Translations under genes and position numbers: made by a program
Shown here: positions 1-8,942 of the stretch, piece by piece
Position numbering within the stretch: position 1 is the stretch's first letter
How the letters are laid out: every line of letters begins with the position of its first letter
From: Micromonospora purpureochromogenes
GTDB lineage: Bacteria > Actinomycetota > Actinomycetes > Mycobacteriales > Micromonosporaceae
Direction: 5' to 3'
Length of the DNA stretch: 64,000 bases
NCBI RefSeq assembly: GCF_900091515.1
Contig: NZ_LT607410.1
Span: forward strand, 3,224,001 to 3,288,000
Notes under the pieces: generated by a model
Database searches by the model: none
What the model was told of the DNA's origin: nothing
Seen by the model: the letters and a program-made list of their open reading frames with translations, nothing else

Positions 1-40
1 CCGGACACCGGTAGCTCGCCCACGAAGAGAGGTTAAAGCC

Positions 41-307
41 ATGCGAGACGAGGTCCGCACCTTCGTCATCGAGCAGCTCGAGGACATGAACTACGACGTC
101 GAGGGGATCGACGACGAGACCACCCTCGGCCCGTCCGGGGTCGACCTGGAGTCCCTGGCCCTGGCCGACCTGTCCGTCCGCGTCGAGGACCGGTACGGCC
201 TGACGTTCGCCGACGACGAGTCGGAGAAGCTGGCCCTGATGACGGTCGGCGAGTTCACCCGCATGGTCGCCGACCGGGTCGCCGGGTCGACCAGCGACAA
301 CCGCTGA
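41..307 (+). CDS. Acyl carrier protein
   Basis: An 88-residue acidic helical protein with the length and pattern of a discrete acyl carrier protein. The phosphopantetheine attachment region is GVDLESLALADL (about residues 33-44), with the Ser of ESLAL as the likely modified residue; the classical DSL is here ESL. It should carry acyl intermediates as thioesters for the ketosynthases downstream. The ATG is preceded by AGAGAGG about 8 bases upstream. Its stop overlaps the next ATG by one base (TGATG), so it is translationally coupled to a second ACP. It is the first complete gene in the window, and the operon may begin further upstream. Family assignment is firm; the substrate is unknown. Confidence 0.85.
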   Translation: MRDEVRTFVIEQLEDMNYDVEGIDDETTLGPSGVDLESLALADLSVRVEDRYGLTFADDESEKLALMTVGEFTRMVADRVAGSTSDNR

Positions 308-552
308 TGTCCGGTCAGCCCGACCTGGGGCGAGCTGACCTGGTGAGCATGCTCGCCGAACTGACCGCGAAACCCGTCGACCAGGTGCCGCACCGGGTCG
401 GCTCGATGGAACTCGCCTGGCTCGTGCACCTCGTCGAGCAGCGCTACGACCGGCGGCTGGACCTCACCGACGACCAGCTCGCCGGGATCCGCACCGTCGA
501 CGACGCCCTGGCGGTGTTCCGCACCTCCCTGACCAGCCCCGCAGATGGTTGA
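307..552 (+). CDS. Second acyl carrier protein-like protein
   Basis: An 81-residue protein with a carrier-protein pattern. GSMELAWLVHLVEQRY (about residues 32-47) aligns with the DSLxxxxLxxxLExxF helix of ACPs, and the Ser of GSM is the candidate phosphopantetheine site; the preceding Asp is Gly. The tail IRTVDDALAVF resembles the last ACP helix. Two consecutive ACPs beside ketosynthases and an acyl-AMP ligase is a layout known from aryl-polyene-type clusters. It overlaps the next gene by 8 bases. Because the DSL motif is degenerate it could be a non-loaded or specialised carrier. Confidence 0.7.
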   Translation: MSGQPDLGRADLVSMLAELTAKPVDQVPHRVGSMELAWLVHLVEQRYDRRLDLTDDQLAGIRTVDDALAVFRTSLTSPADG

Positions 553-1717
553 GCGGGGGCCCGTACCGATCGTCGGCAGCTACGCCGTCAGCGCCCTGGG
601 CAGGGGCGTCGACGCGCAGCTCGCCGGGGTGCTCGCCGGCACGCCGGCGTTCCGGCCGGTACGTCGCTTCGACACCACGGGCCGCCGGGTGACCGTCGCG
701 GCCACCCTGCCCGACGTCGGGACCCTGCCCGACGAGCTGGCCGACGCGATCGACGCGGCCTGCCGGGCCGCCGGCCTGGACGCGGCGATCCGGGCGGAGT
801 CGGCCCTGCTGCTGGCCACCCACGGCGGGCCGCTGTCCCAGCCCGTCGCCTTCGCCGACGATCGTCCGCTCACCGGACCCGACGCTGGGGCCGCGAGCGG
901 CGCCGAGGTCGAGGTGCCCGCGCTCGCCGGGCACCTGGCCCGCCGGTGCGGCCTCGGGGGGCCCGCCCGGGTCTACACCAGCGCCTGCGTCTCGGCGAGC
1001 ACGGCGGTCGCGGACGCGGCCACGATGATCGGCCGGGGCGGCGTCGCACGGGTGGTGGTCGCCGCCGGCTACCTGGTCGAACCGGACCAGTTCGCGCTCT
1101 TCGACGCCGGCCGGGCGCTCGCCGCCGACGGGGCGGTCCGCCCGTTCAGCGCCGGCCGGCAGGGGCTGCTGCTCGGCGACGGGGTGGCCGCGGTGGTGCT
1201 GGAGTCCGCCGGGGCGGCCCGTCGCCGGGGCGTCACGCCGGTCGCCACGGTGTGCGGGTGGGGTCGGGCCGGCGACGCGTACCACCCGTGCCAGCCGGAC
1301 CCGCAGGGGCGGGGACTGGCGCGGGCGGTGGAGGCGGCCCTGCGCCGGGCGGGGCTGGACGCGGCGGCGGTGGGCTACGTCAACGCCAACGCCACCGGCA
1401 CCGGGTTCAGCGACGCCTCCGAGGCGGCCGCGTTGCGGCTGGCGCTCGGCGACCTCGCCGGCCGGGTGCCGGTCAGCTCCACCAAGTCGGTGCACGGGCA
1501 CGCGCTGGAGGCCTCCGGCCTGCTCGAACTGGTGGTCACCGTGCAGGCGCTGCGGGACGGGAAACTGCCGGTCAACGCCGGCTGGCTGGGCCCCGACGAG
1601 GCCTGCCCGCTGGACGTGGTGATCGACGCGCCCCGGCCGGTCGGCACCCCGTACGCGCTCAGCCTCAACGCCGCCTTCGGCGGGGCCGACACCGCGCTGC
1701 TGGTGGCGGCCCCGTGA
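545..1717 (+). CDS. Beta-ketoacyl synthase with Asn replacing the first catalytic His
   Basis: A 390-residue thiolase-fold ketosynthase. The nucleophile is Cys148 in TSACVSAS and the second histidine is His319 in KSVHGHALEASG. The first histidine motif, normally NAHGTGT, reads NANATGTG, so position 282 is Asn and the following Gly is Ala. Classical FabF-type decarboxylative condensation uses Cys-His-His, so this protein may have altered chemistry (acyl transfer, or condensation without normal decarboxylation) or act as a partner of the complete ketosynthase at 3827-5080. It lies in the ACP/ACP/KS/KS-like/ligase/KS block and is coupled on both sides (8-base overlap upstream, GTGA downstream). 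The family is certain; the activity is inferred. Confidence 0.85.
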   Translation: MVERGPVPIVGSYAVSALGRGVDAQLAGVLAGTPAFRPVRRFDTTGRRVTVAATLPDVGTLPDELADAIDAACRAAGLDAAIRAESALLLATHGGPLSQPVAFADDRPLTGPDAGAASGAEVEVPALAGHLARRCGLGGPARVYTSACVSASTAVADAATMIGRGGVARVVVAAGYLVEPDQFALFDAGRALAADGAVRPFSAGRQGLLLGDGVAAVVLESAGAARRRGVTPVATVCGWGRAGDAYHPCQPDPQGRGLARAVEAALRRAGLDAAAVGYVNANATGTGFSDASEAAALRLALGDLAGRVPVSSTKSVHGHALEASGLLELVVTVQALRDGKLPVNAGWLGPDEACPLDVVIDAPRPVGTPYALSLNAAFGGADTALLVAAP

Positions 1718-2214
1718 GGGCGGTGCTGGCCGAGGCGCGCTGGCCGGAGCCCGGCGACGGACCGCCGCCGGCGCTGCCCGGGTTCGTGCACTCGCCGTTC
1801 GCGCCGCTGGTGGCGGCGGTGGCCGACCGCTGCCTGACCCGCCGGTACGGCGCGCGCCCGGCGCCGGCGGGCACCACCTGCGCGGTGGTGCTGGTCAGCG
1901 CCGCCGGTGACCGGCCGAGCGCCGCGCACGTCCGGGCCACGGTCGCCGCCGGTGGCCGGGTCGGGCCGCTGTTCTTCTTCCAGTCGGTGCCGAACAGCGT
2001 GGCCGGGCACGTCGCGGCGCGCTGGGGACTGGATGGCCCGGTGGTGTGCCTGAGCCCCACCGGTGACCCGCGCGCGGACGGCCTGGCCCAGGCGGACCTG
2101 CTGCTGCACGACGGCGACGCCGACGAGGCGTTGCTGGTCGGAATCGAAGAGGCACCGGACGGCACGCCCACCGGGGCGGTCGCGGTGCTGCTGGGGGGAG
2201 GAACGAGGCAATGA
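1714..2214 (+). CDS. Ketosynthase-like N-terminal-domain protein (chain-length-factor-like)
   Basis: A 166-residue protein starting at a GTG that overlaps the preceding stop (GTGA). The stretch FFFQSVPNSVAGHVAARWGL followed by GPVVCLSPTGD resembles the short beta-ketoacyl-synthase-like family (Ketoacyl-synt_2) often found with aryl polyene ketosynthases. It covers only the first half of a thiolase fold and has no TACAS cysteine or HGTGT motif, so it cannot be a complete enzyme. A structural or chain-length role with the neighbouring ketosynthases is likely. The end overlaps the ligase ATG (ATGA). An open frame extends further 5' inside the preceding gene, but coupling argues for the GTG start. 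Confidence 0.65.
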   Translation: MRAVLAEARWPEPGDGPPPALPGFVHSPFAPLVAAVADRCLTRRYGARPAPAGTTCAVVLVSAAGDRPSAAHVRATVAAGGRVGPLFFFQSVPNSVAGHVAARWGLDGPVVCLSPTGDPRADGLAQADLLLHDGDADEALLVGIEEAPDGTPTGAVAVLLGGGTRQ

Positions 2215-3830
2215 GGACGAAGGGACTGCGCGGGGCGCTCGCCGCCGACACCGCGCTGGGCGCCGGCAACGTGCTCGCCCGGGTGCTGGCGCACGGGGCC
2301 GACCCGACGGGACCGGGGTTGACCTTCGACACCCCGGTCGACGGGCACCCCGCCGAGCGGCCACTCACCCTGGGCCAGCTCGACGAGCGGGTCGCGGCCC
2401 GGGCGGCCTGGCTGCACCGGCGCGGCGTGCGGCCCCGCGACCCGATCGCGGTGTGGGCCACCGACGCCGCCGACATGGTGCTCGGCTTCCTGGCGCTGAC
2501 CCGGCTCGGCGCGATCCCCGCGCTGATGAACGGCAAACTCCGCCCGGAGATCGCCGCCGAGTACATCCGCCGGCTGCGCGCCGCCGGGGTGCTCGCCGAC
2601 GCCGCGCACACCGCGGCCCTCGCCGGACACGACCTGGGCGCGCCGCTGCTCGGGCAGCCCGCCGAGGCCGGCGCGGGCGACCCGGCCGACGCGCCGCCGC
2701 ACTACCGCCACCACGACGAGGACCCGATCGTCATCACCCACACCTCCGGCACCACCGGGGTGCCGAAGGCGGTGCTGCACTCGCACGCCAGCCTCTTCGC
2801 CGCCACCCGGCACCTGCTGTCCATGCCGCAGGCGCAGGGCACCAGCCGGATCCTCAACGCGCTGCCCGCCCCGCACACCGCCACCGTGCTGATGGTCAAC
2901 CAGGCGCTGGGCAACCGGGCGGAGATGCTGCTCCTGTCCGAGCAGGGCGGCGAGCGGGTGCTCGACGCGATCCAGCGCTGGCGCCCGGACGGGGTGTTCG
3001 GCTTCTCCGTCACCTGGGCGGAGCTGGCCCGCTTCGACCTGTCCGGGTACGACCTGGACTCGGTGCGGCTGTGGTTCAACACCGGGGACTGCTCGCACGA
3101 GCCGCACGTGCGGCGTCTCGTCGCGGTCGGTTCCCGCGACACCGTCACCCGCGAGGGCGTGGTGCGGGTGCCCGGCTCGGTCTTCATCGACGGGCTCGGC
3201 TCCAGCGAGATGGGCCACTCGATGTTCCACCTCACCCACACCGCCGACACCGACCGGTACGGCCGCTGCGTCGGCCGTCCCTACCGGTTCACCAGGGTGG
3301 CGGTGCTCGACCTCGACGGCAACGAACTGCCGCCCGGCGAGGTGGGCTGGCTGGGCATCGACTCGCCGTCGCTGTTCCGCGGCTACTGGAACGACTCGGT
3401 GACCACCTACCGGTCCCGACTACGCGGCTGGTACCTCACCGGCGACCTCGTCCACGCCGACGCCGAGGGCCGCTACTACCACCTGGACCGGGCCGTCGAC
3501 TCGGTGGAGCTGGCCGACGGGCGGCGCTTCTTCACCGCGCTGTCGGAGGAGCGCATCCTGGCCGCCTGCCCCGACGTCACCGACTGCACCGTGGTGATGG
3601 TCAAGCAGGACGACGGCATCGTCGTCACCGACGTGCTGCTGGAACTGGCCGCCGGCGCCGACCCGGGGACCGACCGCACCGGGGCCGTGCGCGCCGCGCT
3701 CGGGGCGGACGTCGGCGCGACCCTACGCCGGGTGGTGCCGGTCGCCTCCGCCGACATCCCGGTCACCGTCACCGGCAAGGTACGCAAGGTGGCGCTGCGC
3801 GAGCGCTACCTGACCGAGTCGGCGTCATGA
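2211..3830 (+). CDS. AMP-dependent acyl-CoA synthetase / acyl-ACP ligase
   Basis: A 539-residue member of the ANL superfamily. The ATP-binding motif is THTSGTTGVPKAVLHSH at about residues 176-192. The adenylate-binding segment follows around GLGSSEMGHS, the GWYLTGDL hinge motif near residue 408, and the C-terminal catalytic lysine is Lys523 in TVTGKVRKVAL. It should activate a carboxylic acid as the acyl-AMP and pass it to CoA or to one of the two ACPs at the start of the operon. The hydroxymandelate-synthase-type enzyme downstream makes an aromatic acid a reasonable candidate substrate, but this is inference. ATGA overlaps couple it to both neighbours. Confidence 0.85.
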   Translation: MRTKGLRGALAADTALGAGNVLARVLAHGADPTGPGLTFDTPVDGHPAERPLTLGQLDERVAARAAWLHRRGVRPRDPIAVWATDAADMVLGFLALTRLGAIPALMNGKLRPEIAAEYIRRLRAAGVLADAAHTAALAGHDLGAPLLGQPAEAGAGDPADAPPHYRHHDEDPIVITHTSGTTGVPKAVLHSHASLFAATRHLLSMPQAQGTSRILNALPAPHTATVLMVNQALGNRAEMLLLSEQGGERVLDAIQRWRPDGVFGFSVTWAELARFDLSGYDLDSVRLWFNTGDCSHEPHVRRLVAVGSRDTVTREGVVRVPGSVFIDGLGSSEMGHSMFHLTHTADTDRYGRCVGRPYRFTRVAVLDLDGNELPPGEVGWLGIDSPSLFRGYWNDSVTTYRSRLRGWYLTGDLVHADAEGRYYHLDRAVDSVELADGRRFFTALSEERILAACPDVTDCTVVMVKQDDGIVVTDVLLELAAGADPGTDRTGAVRAALGADVGATLRRVVPVASADIPVTVTGKVRKVALRERYLTESAS

Positions 3831-5080
3831 CCGCCGTCATCACCGGAATGGGGCTGTTCAGCCCGGTCGGGCGGGGCGTGGCGGCCACCTTCGACGCGCT
3901 GACCACCGGGAAGTCCGGGCTGGCCCGGCCACCCGAGGGGCACCCCGCCCGGGAGTCGCTGGAGGTCGCCGGGCTGCTGCCGCCGATCGACCCGCGCACG
4001 GTCGCCTCCGGCCCGGAGACCAAGGTGCTCGACCGGATCGTGGTGCTGGCGCTGCTCACCGCCGCCGACGCGCTCGCCGATGCCGGGATCGAGGTCGGCC
4101 GGGACGTCGATCCGGCGCGGATCGGCGTCATCGTCGGCGGGGTCGGCGGGATGTCCACGCTGGAGACGCAGGTGGTGGCGCGGGCCGCCCGGGGGCGGGC
4201 GGCGGTCAGCCCGTACCTGCTGACCGGGATCCTGCCGAACATGCCGTCGGCGCGGATCGCCATCGCGCACGGCATTCGCGGCTACAGCTCCGCGGTGGGC
4301 ACGGCGTGCGCCTCCGGCGCACAGTCGGTCGCCGACGCGGTCCGGTTGATCCGGGCCGAGGAGGCCGACGTGGTGCTCTGCGGGGCCAGCGAGGCGCCGC
4401 TCTTCCCGACCTTCGCCGACACCTTCGGCAACGCCCGGGCGCTGGCCCGCGGCTGGGACGACCCGACCCGGGCCAGCCGACCGTTCGACACCCGGCGCAA
4501 CGGCTTCGTCCTCGCCGAGGGGGCGGCGCTGCTGGTGCTGGAACGCGCCGAGCACGCCGCGGCGCGCGGCGCCACCGCCTACGCCGAGGTGGCCGGGTAC
4601 GGCGCGACCACCGACGCGTACCACCCGACCGCGCCCCGGCCCGACGGCGCGGGCGCGGCCGAGTGCATGCGGCGAGCGCTGGCCGGCGGGGGAGTGTCGG
4701 CGGGCGACGTCGGCTACGTCAACGCGCACGGCACCGGCACCAAGCTCGGCGACATCGCCGAGACCACCGCGCTGGCGACGGTCTTCGGCGTCGGCGGGGT
4801 GCCGGTCAGCTCCACCAAGGCGCTCACCGGGCACCTGCTCGGCGCGTCCGGCGTGGTGGAGGCGGCCGCCTGCGCGCTGGCCCTCGGCGCGGGGCTGCTG
4901 CCGCCGACGTACCACCTCGACGACCCGGACCCGGCCTGCCCGGCGGACCACATCCGGGTCGAGCCCCGGGCGACCGGGACGGAGTTCGCGCTGACCAACT
5001 CGTTCGGCTTCGGCGGCCAGAACGTCAGCCTGCTGCTGCGGCGTACCGCCGGGGCGCGGGCCGCCGGACCGCACAGGTGA
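3827..5080 (+). CDS. Beta-ketoacyl synthase (FabF/KAS II type) with intact active site
   Basis: A 417-residue decarboxylating ketosynthase with all three catalytic residues: Cys161 in GTACASGA, His301 in NAHGTGT and His336 in KALTGHLLGASG. The C-terminal NSFGFGGQN motif is also intact. It should condense an acyl group on its cysteine with malonyl-ACP. It is the only ketosynthase of the operon with a complete triad, so it is the likely catalytic partner of the Asn-type ketosynthase (545-1717) and the short KS-like protein (1714-2214). The ATG overlaps the ligase stop (ATGA). After this gene comes the only real gap of the operon, 59 bases. Confidence 0.9.
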   Translation: MTAVITGMGLFSPVGRGVAATFDALTTGKSGLARPPEGHPARESLEVAGLLPPIDPRTVASGPETKVLDRIVVLALLTAADALADAGIEVGRDVDPARIGVIVGGVGGMSTLETQVVARAARGRAAVSPYLLTGILPNMPSARIAIAHGIRGYSSAVGTACASGAQSVADAVRLIRAEEADVVLCGASEAPLFPTFADTFGNARALARGWDDPTRASRPFDTRRNGFVLAEGAALLVLERAEHAAARGATAYAEVAGYGATTDAYHPTAPRPDGAGAAECMRRALAGGGVSAGDVGYVNAHGTGTKLGDIAETTALATVFGVGGVPVSSTKALTGHLLGASGVVEAAACALALGAGLLPPTYHLDDPDPACPADHIRVEPRATGTEFALTNSFGFGGQNVSLLLRRTAGARAAGPHR

Positions 5081-5139
5081 CCACCCGGGCCGTACGCGCC
5101 CGGACCGCACTCACGGGGGGACATGGGGAAGGGCTGGAG

Positions 5140-6249
5140 ATGGACATCCGTGGAATAGACCACATCGAACTGTACGTGGGGGACGCGCGGCAGGCCGCCT
5201 TCTACTTCGGCACCGCGATCGGCTTCCAGCTGCGGGGCCAGGGAGGCCCGGAGACCGGGCTGGCCGGGCAGCGCTCGCTGCTGCTCAGCCAGGGCGACAT
5301 CCGGATGCTGCTCACCTCGGGGCTGACCGCCGGGCATTCCGCCTCGACGTACGTGCAGCGGCACGGCGACGGGATCGCGGTGGTGGCGCTGGAGGTCGGC
5401 GACGCCGCCGGGGCGTACGCGGAGCTGGTGGCCCGGGGTGCGACCGGGGTGAGCGCGCCGCGGACCTGGACCGGCGCGGACGCCGAGGTGGTGACCGCCG
5501 AGGTGGGCGGCTTCGGCGACGTGCTGCACCGGCTGGTGGAGCGGCGCGGCGACCGGACGGAGTTCCTGCCCGGGGCGGTGGAGACGACGCCGCCGGTCAC
5601 CGACGACGACAAGCTGCTCGCCGAGATCGACCACCTGGCGGTCTGTGTGCCGCCGGGGCAGCTCGACGAGACCGTCGCGCACTACGAGCGGGTCTTCGGC
5701 TTCGCGCAGATCTTCGAGGAGCACATCGAGGTCGCCGGCCAGGCGATGAACTCCAAGGTGGTGCAGAGCCCGTCCGGGCGGGTCACCCTGGTGCTGCTGG
5801 AACCGGACGCGGGCCACCGCCCCGGCCAGATCGACGCGTTCCTCACCGAGCACCACGGCGCCGGGGTGCAGCACCTCGGGCTGCGCACCGACGACATCGT
5901 CACCGCCGTCGGGGCGCTCGCCGAGCGGGGGGTGCGCTTCGCCGGCACCCCCGGGGCCTACTACGACGACCTGGAGCGGCGGGTCGGCCCGATCGCCGCG
6001 CCGCTGGACCGGCTGCGCGACCTGAGCATCCTGGTCGACTCCGACCACGGCGGGCAGCTGTTGCAGATCTTCACCGAGTCGATGCACGTGCGCCGCACCC
6101 TCTTCCTCGAACTGATCGAGCGGCGCGGGGCGCGCACCTTCGGCAGCGGCAACATCAAGGCGCTCTACGAGGCCAAGGAACGGGAGCTGGCCGCGGCGGG
6201 GGCAACCCCCGCCGTCGTGGCCGGCACGGCACGAGGGGTTGGGGCATGA
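5140..6249 (+). CDS. hmaS: 4-hydroxymandelate synthase (HPPD-fold dioxygenase)
   Basis: A 369-residue protein with two VOC domains. The Fe(II) ligands are His165 (EIDHLAV), His245 (VQHLGL) and Glu324 (LFLELIER), four higher than the H161/H241/E320 I recall for the Amycolatopsis hydroxymandelate synthase. The residues separating it from 4-hydroxyphenylpyruvate dioxygenase favour HMS: the strand reads VTLVLLEPD with Leu220 where HPPD has Asn in its PxNEP motif, preceded by NSKVVQSPSG, and the C-terminal motif is GSGNIKALYEA rather than GKGNFKALFEA. HMS converts 4-hydroxyphenylpyruvate to 4-hydroxymandelate, the first step to 4-hydroxyphenylglycine. Genes for the next two steps lie at 47293-49788. 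Ordinary HPPD cannot be fully excluded without assay. The ATG is preceded by purine-rich GGGAAGGGCTGGAG. Confidence 0.82.
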   Translation: MDIRGIDHIELYVGDARQAAFYFGTAIGFQLRGQGGPETGLAGQRSLLLSQGDIRMLLTSGLTAGHSASTYVQRHGDGIAVVALEVGDAAGAYAELVARGATGVSAPRTWTGADAEVVTAEVGGFGDVLHRLVERRGDRTEFLPGAVETTPPVTDDDKLLAEIDHLAVCVPPGQLDETVAHYERVFGFAQIFEEHIEVAGQAMNSKVVQSPSGRVTLVLLEPDAGHRPGQIDAFLTEHHGAGVQHLGLRTDDIVTAVGALAERGVRFAGTPGAYYDDLERRVGPIAAPLDRLRDLSILVDSDHGGQLLQIFTESMHVRRTLFLELIERRGARTFGSGNIKALYEAKERELAAAGATPAVVAGTARGVGA

Positions 6250-7175
6250 CCACCACGGAGTTCCATCCGACGCTGACCGCCGAGGAGGAGGCGCTGCTCC
6301 CGTCCGACGAGGACGTGCGCTGCTACGCCGAACACGGCTGGTACCTGTCGAAGAAGCTGCTCACCGACGAGGAGGTGGACGCGCTCACCGCCGCCGCCGA
6401 CCGCTACTACGCCGGCGAGCGGGACCGCCGCCTGCCGGTGCGCCCGCCGAAGCTCGCCTACTGGGAGCCGGCCAAGGGTCCGGTGCAGCGGCACAACGAC
6501 TACGTCCACCATGAGCACGACGGGCTGGCGGCGATCCTGCGCAAGCCGCTGATCGGGGCGGTCGCCGCCCGGCTGGCGCAGGCCGACGAGATCCGCATCT
6601 TCCAGTCCACGCTGATCTACAAGCCGCCGATCTCCGGCGAGCCGTCCAACATCGTGCCCTGGCACTTCGACAAGCACTACTGGGCGTCCTCGTCGTCGGA
6701 GAAGATGCTCACCGCCTTCATCCCGTTCCACGACTGCGGGGAGGAGATGGGCACGATCACCATGGTCGACGGCTCGCACCGGTGGCAGGAGATCGGCGCC
6801 GACGACACCGTCGTGCGGCACTTCGCCGACCGGGACCGCGACCAGCTCGAGGAGATGCTGGCCGAGAACGCCGCGTACAACGGCGCGGAGATCCGCAAGA
6901 TCCCGATGGTGATCCCCAAGGGACACCTGAGCTTCCACCACTGCCGCACCTACCACGGCAGCGGCGCCAACGTCAGCGGCCGCCCGCGCCAGGCGGTCTC
7001 GCTGCACCTGCAGGACGGCGACAACGCGTGGCGGGAGTATCCGCTCTCCGACGGCACGCTCGCCGCGTACAACCACGACGTGCTGGTCCGCCGCACCCAC
7101 GAGGGGCGGCCCGACTACGCGGACCCCGAATACTGCCCGGTCATCTGGCGCGACCGCGCCCAGCAGGGAGGCTGA
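6246..7175 (+). CDS. Phytanoyl-CoA dioxygenase-family Fe(II)/2-oxoglutarate oxygenase
   Basis: A 309-residue PhyH-family oxygenase. The facial triad is His140 and Asp142 in WHFDKHYW and His237 in [14 protein letters not shown]; Arg248 of that last motif is positioned to bind the 2-oxoglutarate carboxylate. The core also has [10 protein letters not shown], typical of the family. It probably hydroxylates, desaturates or halogen-independently oxidises a small molecule or carrier-bound intermediate. The HxD carries Asp, so it is a hydroxylase-type rather than a halogenase-type site. It is coupled to the HMS by ATGA and followed after one base by the DUF3050 gene. The substrate is unknown. Confidence 0.85.
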   Translation: MTTTEFHPTLTAEEEALLPSDEDVRCYAEHGWYLSKKLLTDEEVDALTAAADRYYAGERDRRLPVRPPKLAYWEPAKGPVQRHNDYVHHEHDGLAAILRKPLIGAVAARLAQADEIRIFQSTLIYKPPISGEPSNIVPWHFDKHYWASSSSEKMLTAFIPFHDCGEEMGTITMVDGSHRWQEIGADDTVVRHFADRDRDQLEEMLAENAAYNGAEIRKIPMVIPKGHLSFHHCRTYHGSGANVSGRPRQAVSLHLQDGDNAWREYPLSDGTLAAYNHDVLVRRTHEGRPDYADPEYCPVIWRDRAQQGG

Positions 7176-7176
7176 C

Positions 7177-7974
7177 ATGTCACGGTACGACTGGGGTAGG
7201 ACCCATCCGGGCATCGAGCGGCTGGAGCAGGCGGTGACCGACCGCCGCGACGTGGTGGTCAGGCACCCGCTCTACGCCAACCTGGACACCCACGAGGCGC
7301 TGGTCACCTTCATGGAGCACCACGTCTTCGCGGTCTGGGACTTCATGTCCCTGCTGAAGTCGTTGCAGCGGCAGCTCACCTGCGTCACGGTGCCGTGGAT
7401 CCCCACCGGCCCGACCGGCAGCCGCCGTCTGATCAACGACATCGTGATGGTGGAGGAGAGTGACGAGCTCGGCGAGGCCTTCATCAGCCACTTCGAGCTC
7501 TACGTGCGGGGCATGCGGGAGGCCGGCGCGGACACCACCGCCGTGGACGCGCTGGTCGGGCTGCTGCGGGCCGGTCGCCCGGTGACCGCCGCGCTGACCG
7601 AGGCGGCTGTCCCGGCGCCGTCGGCGCGGTTCGCCGCCACCACCTGGAAGATCATCGAGTCGACCCCGGTGCACTGCCAGGCCGCCGCCTTCGCCTTCGG
7701 CCGTGAGGACCTGATCCCCGACATGTTCACCCAGGTCGTCGCCGTGAACGAGCGCAGCAACCGGCTGCACACGTTCGTCGACTACCTGGAGCGGCACATC
7801 GAGGTCGACGGGGAGCAGCACACCCCGATGGCGATGCAGATGCTCGCCGACCTCTGCGGCGACGACGACGTCAAGTGGCAGGAGTGCGCCGACACGGTCA
7901 ACCTGGCGCTCACCGCCCGGGCCGCGCTGTGGGACGACATCCTCGTCGCCGTGAAGGAGGGGCGCGACCGGTGA
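7177..7974 (+). CDS. DUF3050 family protein, heme-oxygenase-like fold (possible di-iron oxidase)
   Basis: A 265-residue protein that I recognise as DUF3050 from the conserved N-terminal block [24 protein letters not shown] and [13 protein letters not shown]. The C-terminal helices carry [18 protein letters not shown] and [12 protein letters not shown]. The ordered Glu/His/Asp residues (FMEHH, EESDE, SHFELY, ERHIEVD, EQH) resemble the scattered ligand set of heme-oxygenase-like di-iron oxidases, several of which catalyse unusual N-oxygenations or C-C cleavages in natural-product pathways. A metal-dependent oxidase role here is inference from the fold and context. One base separates it from the PhyH gene, and it overlaps the E1 alpha gene by GTGA. 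Confidence 0.75.
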   Translation: MSRYDWGRTHPGIERLEQAVTDRRDVVVRHPLYANLDTHEALVTFMEHHVFAVWDFMSLLKSLQRQLTCVTVPWIPTGPTGSRRLINDIVMVEESDELGEAFISHFELYVRGMREAGADTTAVDALVGLLRAGRPVTAALTEAAVPAPSARFAATTWKIIESTPVHCQAAAFAFGREDLIPDMFTQVVAVNERSNRLHTFVDYLERHIEVDGEQHTPMAMQMLADLCGDDDVKWQECADTVNLALTARAALWDDILVAVKEGRDR

Positions 7975-8942
7975 CCGACGCCGACCCGGTCCGGCTCTAC
8001 CGCACGGTACGGCTGATCCGCCGCTTCGAGGAGCGGGCCGTCGAGCTGGTCCACTCCGGGGCGATCGTCGGCGGCATCCACCCGTACCTCGGTCAGGAGG
8101 GGATCGCCGCCGGGGTGTGCGCCGCGCTGCGCGACTCCGACCTGGTCACCGGCACCCATCGCGGGCACGGGCACGTGCTGGCGAAGGGTGCCGACCCGGC
8201 CCGGATGATGGCCGAGCTGCTGGGCCGGGAGACCGGGCTGAACCGGGGCCGGGGCGGCTCGATGCACGCCGCCGACTTCGCTCGCGGGGTGCTCGGCGCC
8301 AACGCCATCGTCGGCGCCTCCGGGGCGATCCTCACCGGCGCGGTCTGGGCCCGCCGGCGGCGCGGCGACGACGTGGTGGGGGCGACCTTCTTCGGCGACG
8401 GCGCGGTCAACGAGGGGATGCTGCTGGAGGCGTTCAACCTGGCCGCGCTCTGGCGGGTGCCGGTGCTCTTCGTCTGCGAGAACAACGGCTACGCCACCAC
8501 CATGCCGGTCGCCGGCGCGGTGGCCGGCACCATCGTGGGCCGGGCCGAGGCGTTCGGCATGCCGGCCGCCGTCGTCGACGGCCAGGACCCGGAGACGGTA
8601 CGCGACGCCGCGGCCGCCGCCGTCGCGCGGATGCGCGCCGGCGGCGGCCCGGAGCTGGTCGAGGCCCGCACCTACCGCTTCGACGCCCACCACACCTTCG
8701 AACACGCGGTACGCCTCGACTACCGCCCGCCGGAGGAGGTGGCCGAGGGCCGCTCCCGGGATCCGGTGCACATCCAGGGCGCGCGGCTCGTCCCGGCGGA
8801 CCGGGCGGCGGTCGACGCGGAGGTCGAGTCGACGCTCGACGCGGCCGTCGCGTTCGCCCTGGCCAGTCCCGAGCCCGACCCGGCCGGCGCGCTGGACCAC
8901 CTGTACGCCAGCGGGCTGACCGCCCGGACGGGAGGCGGCTGA
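7971..8942 (+). CDS. Thiamine-diphosphate-dependent dehydrogenase E1 component, alpha subunit
   Basis: A 323-residue E1 alpha-like protein. The ThDP/Mg motif GDGAVNEG begins at Gly142 and ends in the CENN block about 30 residues later. [13 protein letters not shown] and the glycine-rich GRGGSMH motif are typical of pyruvate, acetoin and branched-chain dehydrogenase E1 alpha. Its partner beta subunit follows immediately (TGATG). No E2 acyltransferase or E3 is present nearby. In some natural-product pathways such E1 pairs supply a two-carbon acyl unit to a carrier protein or oxidatively decarboxylate an aryl keto acid, and the two ACPs here make that plausible. GTG start overlaps the preceding stop. 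Confidence 0.88.
   Translation: MTDADPVRLYRTVRLIRRFEERAVELVHSGAIVGGIHPYLGQEGIAAGVCAALRDSDLVTGTHRGHGHVLAKGADPARMMAELLGRETGLNRGRGGSMHAADFARGVLGANAIVGASGAILTGAVWARRRRGDDVVGATFFGDGAVNEGMLLEAFNLAALWRVPVLFVCENNGYATTMPVAGAVAGTIVGRAEAFGMPAAVVDGQDPETVRDAAAAAVARMRAGGGPELVEARTYRFDAHHTFEHAVRLDYRPPEEVAEGRSRDPVHIQGARLVPADRAAVDAEVESTLDAAVAFALASPEPDPAGALDHLYASGLTARTGGG

Noticed and set aside
5140..6249. Annotation as ordinary 4-hydroxyphenylpyruvate dioxygenase for tyrosine degradation
   Set aside because: The Asn of the HPPD PxNEP motif is Leu and the other diagnostic segments follow HMS; the context is biosynthetic, and Hmo and HpgT are present at 47-50 kb.
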